Source of the DNA: Clostridia bacterium
Lineage (GTDB): Bacteria > Bacillota_A > Clostridia > Christensenellales > Aristaeellaceae
Assembly: GCA_017481185.1 (NCBI GenBank)
Contig: JAFUPO010000266.1
Span: 1 to 5,592 of the forward strand
Length of the DNA stretch: 5,592 nucleotides
Direction: 5' to 3'
Shown: in pieces, positions 1-4,045 of the stretch
Position numbering within the stretch: the first letter of the stretch is position 1
How the letters are laid out: each line of letters opens with the position of its first letter
Notes under the pieces: generated by a model
Databases searched by the model: none
Told to the model about the DNA's origin: nothing
What the model saw: the letters and a program-made list of their open reading frames with translations, nothing else
Translations under genes and position numbers: made by a program

Positions 1-517
1 CGGCCTCCAAGGCATCCAATTGGCCTGCCATACCCGTTAAGCGAAGCGTTAGCGTGGTGGACTCAATGGCATATACATAGGAATCAATATTTTGCCCTTC
101 ACGGAGCTGCTGGCGAACGGCTTTTGCATCCTCCTCCAATGGATACACTGCCGCCAACACGCGATAGCGTTCATCCTCCTGCCATACATAGCCAGCGGCT
201 CCCCGCTGTTTATAAGCCTGTGCCTGAGCATCCGCCGAGTCTGCAGATCCATAAATGCCCAGCTGAATCGCATACCATTTGCCACTGTCCACTGTGATTT
301 GTCGGCTGGCAGGCGTTTCATCAAAGACATCGGCCACGACCGTAGGCGCCGGGGTAAATGAGGGAACCACCGTCAGGTCAGCCGGGGCGCTGCCAGGCCC
401 GAAAAGCCCGGAAATTAGGAGCATACAGCTTACAAAGATCATTCCGTAGGATAGAAAACGCCAGGGGCTGCCCCCTGTTTGATATACCTTTTGTTCCATC
501 CGGCTTCGGCGAGCCAT
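1..517 (-). CDS. SPOR-domain membrane protein, 3' end beyond the left edge
   Basis: The reverse strand is open from an ATG at 517 to the left edge, giving 172 residues; the C-terminus is outside the window. The N-terminus is basic (MARRSRMEQK), followed by one hydrophobic segment at about residues 21-40 (FLSYGMIFVSCMLLISGLFG), which suggests a type II anchor with the rest outside the membrane. A short Pro/Thr-rich spacer (about 45-62) leads to a SPOR domain at about 79-152, recognised by WYAIQLGIYGS, the alternating Ala-rich helix, GYVW, YRVLAAVYP and EEDAKAVRQQL. SPOR domains bind denuded glycan strands of peptidoglycan, so a cell-wall or division role is likely, but the precise function is unknown. 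The start at 517 is preferred over the in-frame ATG at 499 because AAGGGG (526-531) lies 8 bases upstream of it. The gene is divergent from the DUF6062-like gene. Confidence 0.85.
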   Translation of the reverse strand, partial: MARRSRMEQKVYQTGGSPWRFLSYGMIFVSCMLLISGLFGPGSAPADLTVVPSFTPAPTVVADVFDETPASRQITVDSGKWYAIQLGIYGSADSADAQAQAYKQRGAAGYVWQEDERYRVLAAVYPLEEDAKAVRQQLREGQNIDSYVYAIESTTLTLRLTGMAGQLDALEA

Positions 518-525
518 CTCCCCCA

Positions 526-533
526 CCCCTTCC
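526..533 (-). promoter_or_regulatory. Ribosome binding site of the SPOR-domain gene
   Basis: The reverse strand reads GGAAGGGG, followed by 8 bases (TGGGGGAG) and then the ATG at 517. This purine-rich site decides for the start at 517 over the in-frame ATG at 499, which has no comparable site. Confidence 0.6.
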
Positions 534-534
534 A

Positions 535-548
535 TCAACCTTGGTTGA
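535..548. promoter_or_regulatory. Inverted repeat in the divergent intergenic region, possible operator
   Basis: TCAACC-TT-GGTTGA is a perfect 6-bp dyad with a 2-bp centre. It lies between the divergent SPOR and DUF6062-like genes and overlaps a TTGACC hexamer (545-550) that could be a -35 element for the rightward gene. A repressor-type operator is possible. The arms are short and could occur by chance, and no second copy was noticed in the window. Confidence 0.3.
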
Positions 549-574
549 CCCTATGTGGGCAGGAGATGTTTTAT
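545..574 (+). promoter_or_regulatory. Candidate sigma-A promoter for the DUF6062-like gene
   Basis: TTGACC (545-550) is followed after 18 bases by TTTTAT (569-574), a fair -35 and a weak -10. A second possibility is an extended -10, TGGTATGCT, at 595-603, without a good -35. Either would transcribe into the gene starting at 638. The exact start of transcription cannot be decided from the sequence. Confidence 0.3.
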
Positions 575-624
575 GCACCTTGCGGATGTCAGCCTGGTAT
601 GCTACCATTAGGAACAGAAACCTC

Positions 625-631
625 AAGGAGG
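625..631 (+). promoter_or_regulatory. Ribosome binding site deciding the DUF6062-like start
   Basis: AAGGAGG lies 6 bases before the ATG at 638. The frame is open further upstream to an ATG at 479, but that start has no such site and would overlap the SPOR gene, so 638 is taken as the true start. Confidence 0.8.
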
Positions 632-637
632 CTGGCT

Positions 638-1420
638 ATGCGTTACCACATCGATACCATTCCTGTATGGGATGCCATCAAGCTCCAGGGCGAGTGTCCC
701 CTTTGCGCCATTCGCAGAAAAAATGAACACATAGAGGTGCACAGGTATCTGGGAGCCTCTGTGATGGAGCCCGATACGCGAGTACAGGTTAATGAAAGGG
801 GTTTCTGTGCCCGTCATCAGGCAATGCTGTTCAGCCAATCCAATCGTCTTGGGCATGGATTGATGCTGCACACCCATTTAAAAGAGACCCAGAGGCGTCT
901 CACCAAGACGCTTGCACAGCTCCAGCAAGCAGGGGAGCAGCTAAGCGGTATCGGCGGAATCGCACGCCTAATGAAGAAGGGCAGCAGCGCCTCTCAAGCC
1001 GTAATCGATTGCGCAAAAGCCCTTGAAACAGCCACCGAAAGCTGCATCCTCTGCGATACGCTGAAAGAGAACATGTATCGGTATGTTAAAACCTTTCTCC
1101 ATCTATGGCGAACGGATGCCACATTCAAAAACGCTTTGAAGGATTCAAAGGGGCTTTGCCTGCCCGATACAGCGCTGCTCTTAAAAGCCGGCGCGGAGCA
1201 TCTTCCCCCCGATGCGCTAGGGGATTTAGCGCAGGCCTTAGCTGCGCTGACCGAGACAAATCTAGCCAGGCTTGAAAAAGAGCTTGAATGGTTTACCCTA
1301 AAATTTGACTACCGCAACCGTGAAAAGCCATGGGAAAACAGCAAGGATGCAGTGGAACGCACCTGCAACAAGCTCAGAGGCTGGTGCGCTGGTGAAGAAC
1401 CGTTCTCTAAAGAACCTTAA
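638..1420 (+). CDS. DUF6062-family cysteine-rich protein (function unknown)
   Basis: This is a 260-residue soluble protein with no signal peptide or membrane segment. It resembles the DUF6062 family of Bacillota, whose function is not known. Two similar Cys modules are visible. The first has CPLC at 20-23 and, 34 residues after its second Cys, CARH at 57-60. The second has CILC at 136-139 and, 35 residues after its second Cys, CLPD at 174-177. This looks like an internal duplication of a metal-binding (zinc-type) unit in which the His of the first copy is Asp in the second. A charged, probably helical segment (about 80-115) separates the modules, and Cys243 and Cys250 near the C-terminus may also contribute. 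The start at 638 follows AAGGAGG by 6 bases. The gene converges on the dCMP deaminase gene and overlaps it by 4 bases. Metal binding is inferred from spacing only. Confidence 0.8.
   Translation: MRYHIDTIPVWDAIKLQGECPLCAIRRKNEHIEVHRYLGASVMEPDTRVQVNERGFCARHQAMLFSQSNRLGHGLMLHTHLKETQRRLTKTLAQLQQAGEQLSGIGGIARLMKKGSSASQAVIDCAKALETATESCILCDTLKENMYRYVKTFLHLWRTDATFKNALKDSKGLCLPDTALLLKAGAEHLPPDALGDLAQALAALTETNLARLEKELEWFTLKFDYRNREKPWENSKDAVERTCNKLRGWCAGEEPFSKEP
1417..1420. other. Shared TTAA containing both convergent stop codons
   Basis: The palindromic TTAA supplies TAA to the rightward DUF6062-like gene (1418-1420) and TAA to the leftward deaminase gene (1417-1419). There is therefore no room for an intergenic terminator between them. 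Any termination signal must lie inside the opposite gene, and none was evident. Confidence 0.9.
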
Positions 1421-1875
1421 TCCTTTGCTGGGTCATACTGCTCCAGCAGTACGCCAGCTTCTTCAAAAATCTCCAAAGAGAACGCATCCGGATAACCTTC
1501 TTGATAAACAATTCGGCGGATGCCTGCGTTGATAATCATCTTGGCGCACACAGAGCAGGGTTGGTGTGTGCAGTAAAGGGTGGCGCCTTCGATGGAAACG
1601 CCAAGCTTGGCCGCTTGAATAATGGCGTTTTGCTCCGCATGAATGGCGTAGCACAATTCCGCCCGAGTGCCGGATTCAATATGCAGCTTTCTGCGCATAC
1701 ATTCGCCGCGCTCTTTGCAGGTGCGTAGGCCGGCGGGCGCGCCGTTGTAGCCTGTGGTCATGATTCGCTTATCCTTTACAATGACGCATCCGATCTGTCT
1801 GCCTGGCACAAAGCAACTGGCCCAGGTGGCGATTACGTGTGCCATTTCCATAAAACGATGATCCCATTTGTTCAT
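1417..1875 (-). CDS. comEB: dCMP deaminase (ComEB-type)
   Basis: This 152-residue cytoplasmic zinc enzyme converts dCMP to dUMP, feeding thymidylate synthesis. The catalytic deaminase signature is complete: HAEQNAI at 79-85 (zinc ligand His79, proton-shuttle Glu81) and PCSVC at 106-110 (zinc ligands Cys107 and Cys110). The upstream GYNGAPAGLRTC stretch (42-53), Cys59 and His65 match the part of dCMP deaminases that often holds a second, structural metal. Length is normal for the family, and the GYNG...C pattern argues against the related cytidine, guanine or riboflavin-pathway deaminases. The ATG at 1875 is preceded by AGAGGA (1883-1888) with 7 bases between. A consensus promoter sits just upstream. 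In Bacillus subtilis comEB lies in a competence operon; here it appears to be a single-gene unit between oppositely oriented genes, so no competence link is visible. Confidence 0.93.
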   Translation of the reverse strand: MNKWDHRFMEMAHVIATWASCFVPGRQIGCVIVKDKRIMTTGYNGAPAGLRTCKERGECMRRKLHIESGTRAELCYAIHAEQNAIIQAAKLGVSIEGATLYCTHQPCSVCAKMIINAGIRRIVYQEGYPDAFSLEIFEEAGVLLEQYDPAKD

Positions 1876-1922
1876 TTGATCATCCTCTGTCGTCCAAATT
1901 TTGCCGGTTTTCGCTAAAAGGT

Positions 1923-1951
1923 ATTATAGCTGTTTTCAAGCTTCCTGTCAA
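1923..1951 (-). promoter_or_regulatory. Consensus sigma-A promoter of the dCMP deaminase gene
   Basis: The reverse strand carries TTGACA (1946-1951), a 17-base spacer and TATAAT (1923-1928), a perfect match to the housekeeping promoter in both hexamers and spacing. Transcription would begin near 1916, leaving a leader of about 40 bases before the ATG at 1875. Six-base inverted arms GCTTCC (1940-1945) and GGAAGC (1959-1964) flank the -35 element and could bind a regulator, though this is weak evidence. Confidence 0.88.
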
Positions 1952-1988
1952 ACGGCATGGAAGCCTTTTCTTGCGCATACACCATTTC

Positions 1989-1994
1989 GGGAGG
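1989..1994 (+). promoter_or_regulatory. Ribosome binding site deciding the flippase start
   Basis: GGGAGG lies 6 bases before the ATG at 2001. This favours 2001 over an in-frame TTG at 1971 and a later ATG at 2016, neither of which has a comparable site at the right distance. Confidence 0.75.
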
Positions 1995-2000
1995 GATGGT

Positions 2001-3287
2001 ATGCCGCCACAAAGCATGAAAAGGCAAGCTGCCGTGTTGACAGGAGCAAATATCGTCGTTCGGTTTGCCGGATTTGTTATGCGCATTATTTTTTCAAGGA
2101 TCATGGGTGCAGAAGCCGTTGGGTTGATGGAGCTTGCCGGTTCCGCCCATATGCTAGCCATTACCCCTGTTACCGCCGGTCTCCCCCTGGGAGTCAGCCG
2201 GCTGACCGCCAAGGCGGACGCAACCTGCAAAGCGCAGCCGCTGCAAGCCGGGCGTTGGCTGGTCAACAGGCTATCAGCCTTTTTGATTCCCCTGTTTCTG
2301 ATTCTGTCTCCTTGGATTGCAAAAGCCTTAGGTGATGTTCGCACCTGGCCGAGCCTATTGTTCACCGCTCCCTGCATTTGGATTTTAGGGCATAGCGCGG
2401 TGCTGAACGGCTATTGCTATGGCATCAATCAAGCGCTGCCCCCAGCGCTCAGTGAGATTTGTGAGCAAGCCATTCGCTTTGTTCTCAGCCTGGGGATACT
2501 GCTCAGTTTTCCTCATTTGGCCACCCACTGGCTGGCCGCGGCTCCAGCCTTTGCCACCATGGCAGCTGAAGCCGTGGGCCTCATGCTGGTTCTGTGTTTA
2601 CTAAAGCTTCCCAAAGCTGGCCCGGCCGATAATGCCCTGATACAAAAAACAGCGCGCCTAAGCGCGCCGCCGACCTTTTCGCGGTTTTGCAGCACAGGTC
2701 TTAGATCACTGAATGCAATTATCATTCCGCTACGTTTGCAGGCATCCGGATTAGCAGCCAATGAAGCGATGGCTCGCTTGGGGATGCTTACCGGTATGGC
2801 GCTGCCCTTGGTAATGCTTCCGGGAGTGTTTACCAGCGCGCTATCCATCCTCTCTGCGCCGGCCCTAGCGGCGCGAGAGGAGAATCCGCGGCTGCTGCGC
2901 CAAATGTCACTGCGGCTCATGGCGTATGCCCTGGGGATCTCTTTAATCAGCGCCATTGGCCTCTATGGGCTTTCCCCCTTCATTGCCAATCGCCTGTACA
3001 GGCAGGCAGAGCTTGCGAACCTTTTGCGGCTGTTATGTCCAAGCGTTGTTATGACGGGTCTTACCCAGGTGCTTTCAGGCATGATCGCAGGGGTCGGGCG
3101 GCAGAAACACGCCTTCTACGGCACTGTCGCAGGGGCATTAACAACCCTCGCCATTAGTTGGATTCTTACCGCCCATCCCCTTATGCAGCATCTGGGCGCG
3201 GCCATCGGCATGATGGCCGGCCAGGCGGTTACAATGGTTTGGAACCTGGAGCTTATACGCAGAGTTCTTCGCAAAGGTCACGCCTGA
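2001..3287 (+). CDS. spoVB: SpoVB-like lipid-linked oligosaccharide flippase (MOP superfamily)
   Basis: This is a 428-residue, very hydrophobic multi-pass membrane protein. The N-terminus (KRQAAVLTGANIVVRFAGF, then RIIFSRIMGAEAVGLMELA and TAGLPLGVSRLTA) is characteristic of SpoVB/MurJ-type polysaccharide transporters: a first helix ending in a basic residue, a GAEAVGL turn, and a conserved GLPLGVSRL loop. Further hydrophobic stretches are seen at roughly 90-110, 116-136, 155-180, 183-202, 236-245, 260-290, 303-325, 345-365, 372-390 and 398-415. Such proteins move lipid-linked envelope precursors across the membrane; B. subtilis SpoVB acts in spore cortex synthesis. At 428 residues it is about 90 shorter than B. 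subtilis SpoVB, so a general polysaccharide flippase role is equally possible. No sporulation genes adjoin it. Its 3' end overlaps the convergent methyltransferase gene by 10 bases. Confidence 0.82.
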   Translation: MPPQSMKRQAAVLTGANIVVRFAGFVMRIIFSRIMGAEAVGLMELAGSAHMLAITPVTAGLPLGVSRLTAKADATCKAQPLQAGRWLVNRLSAFLIPLFLILSPWIAKALGDVRTWPSLLFTAPCIWILGHSAVLNGYCYGINQALPPALSEICEQAIRFVLSLGILLSFPHLATHWLAAAPAFATMAAEAVGLMLVLCLLKLPKAGPADNALIQKTARLSAPPTFSRFCSTGLRSLNAIIIPLRLQASGLAANEAMARLGMLTGMALPLVMLPGVFTSALSILSAPALAAREENPRLLRQMSLRLMAYALGISLISAIGLYGLSPFIANRLYRQAELANLLRLLCPSVVMTGLTQVLSGMIAGVGRQKHAFYGTVAGALTTLAISWILTAHPLMQHLGAAIGMMAGQAVTMVWNLELIRRVLRKGHA

Positions 3288-4045
3288 TGATAGATTCTGC
3301 GCAGTTCGGCGGTAGGTTCGCCCTCCTGATTGTAAACGATTAACGGCGGCATAGGATGCAGCATGGGCTTAGCATCCTTGATCGCCTCAAGCAACACCAA
3401 GTTAGGCGCTTTGGATGCTTTGGGGTAGACCAAGCGAAATCTCTTAGGTTCAAGCTTTACTGACCTAAGCGCGTCCATCAACTCTAACATTCGCTGGGCT
3501 GGAAATACGACGCAGAATCGCCCGCCATTTTTCAGAAGCCGTGCAGCGGATTGGCATACCGTGTGGATCGTGCAGCTTTCCTCATACCTGGCCAGCCGCT
3601 TCCCCTCGCTGGGATTTAAAAGCGTTTCACCCTGCCTGCCGTAAGGTGGGTTGCAGACCACCAGGCTCCTTTGGCACTGTCCCAATAGGATATGCGCCTG
3701 CGCCATATCTGCACAATGGACGGCGATACGCTCCTGCAGCTGGTTGAGCTTCACGCTTCTTTCTGCCATATCTGCCATATCCGGCTGGATCTCAACAGCA
3801 TCAAAACGGCTGCTGGGTTCCCTGCCGGATAACAGGAGCGGCAGAATACAGGTGCCCGTTCCCAAATCCACAACCCTGTCGTGGGGACGGATCTGTGCAA
3901 AATCAGCTAACAGAACAGCATCCATCCCAAAGCAGAAAGCTCGAGGGTCTTGAATGATCTTCAGCCCACAAAACTGAAGATCATCCACCCGTTCATGGGG
4001 TTTAACTATTAATAAGGTATTATTTTGAGATATTTGGTCATGCAA
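3278..4045 (-). CDS. trmN6: tRNA1(Val) adenine-N6 methyltransferase, YabB/TrmN6 type
   Basis: This 255-residue cytoplasmic class I SAM-dependent methyltransferase probably makes m6A37 in tRNA1(Val). Family marks, in order, are ERVDDL...GLKIIQDP (18-34), FCFGMDAVLLADFA (37-50), SAM-binding motif I VDLGTGTCIL (59-68), the acidic motif II residue Glu85 in VEIQ, the catalytic NPPYG at 132-136 typical of N6-adenine methyltransferases, and the C-terminal PLIVYNQEGEPTAEL...IY block (234-252). The start is unusual: no ATG fits, and the best candidate is TTG at 4045, with AAGGAG (4056-4061) 10 bases upstream. This start lies 37 bases inside the 3' end of the upstream same-strand gene, so translational coupling is likely. 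Homologues usually begin close to the ERVDDL block, so a start up to about 12 codons later is possible. The 3' end overlaps the convergent flippase gene. Confidence 0.88.
   Translation of the reverse strand: MHDQISQNNTLLIVKPHERVDDLQFCGLKIIQDPRAFCFGMDAVLLADFAQIRPHDRVVDLGTGTCILPLLLSGREPSSRFDAVEIQPDMADMAERSVKLNQLQERIAVHCADMAQAHILLGQCQRSLVVCNPPYGRQGETLLNPSEGKRLARYEESCTIHTVCQSAARLLKNGGRFCVVFPAQRMLELMDALRSVKLEPKRFRLVYPKASKAPNLVLLEAIKDAKPMLHPMPPLIVYNQEGEPTAELRRIYHQA

Noticed and set aside
49..330. Reverse-strand frame of about 93 codons
   Set aside because: It lies within the SPOR gene in another frame on the same strand; the SPOR frame gives a recognisable domain, this one does not.
479..637. N-terminal extension of the DUF6062-like gene to an ATG at 479
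   Set aside because: It would overlap the SPOR gene start, has no ribosome site, and its residues look non-conserved; AAGGAGG before 638 fixes the start.
1901..1927. Rightward promoter TTGCCG...TATTAT for the flippase
   Set aside because: The spacer is only 15 bases and the -10 overlaps the complement of the deaminase -10, so it may be a by-product of that element.
1971..2000. TTG start of the flippase at 1971
   Set aside because: GGGAGG is placed correctly for the ATG at 2001, and residues before it do not resemble the family N-terminus.
1880..2377. Reverse-strand frame of about 165 codons opposite the flippase start
   Set aside because: It is antisense to the flippase N-terminus, crosses the consensus promoter of the deaminase and has no recognisable domain.
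2513..2956. Reverse-strand frame of about 147 codons inside the flippase gene
   Set aside because: It is an antisense shadow in Ala/Leu-rich coding DNA without a domain or ribosome site.
3762..3781. Tandem 9-bp direct repeat (TCTGCCATA twice)
   Set aside because: It encodes DMADMA in the methyltransferase motif II region, where homologues have a similar length and sequence, so it is ordinary coding sequence.
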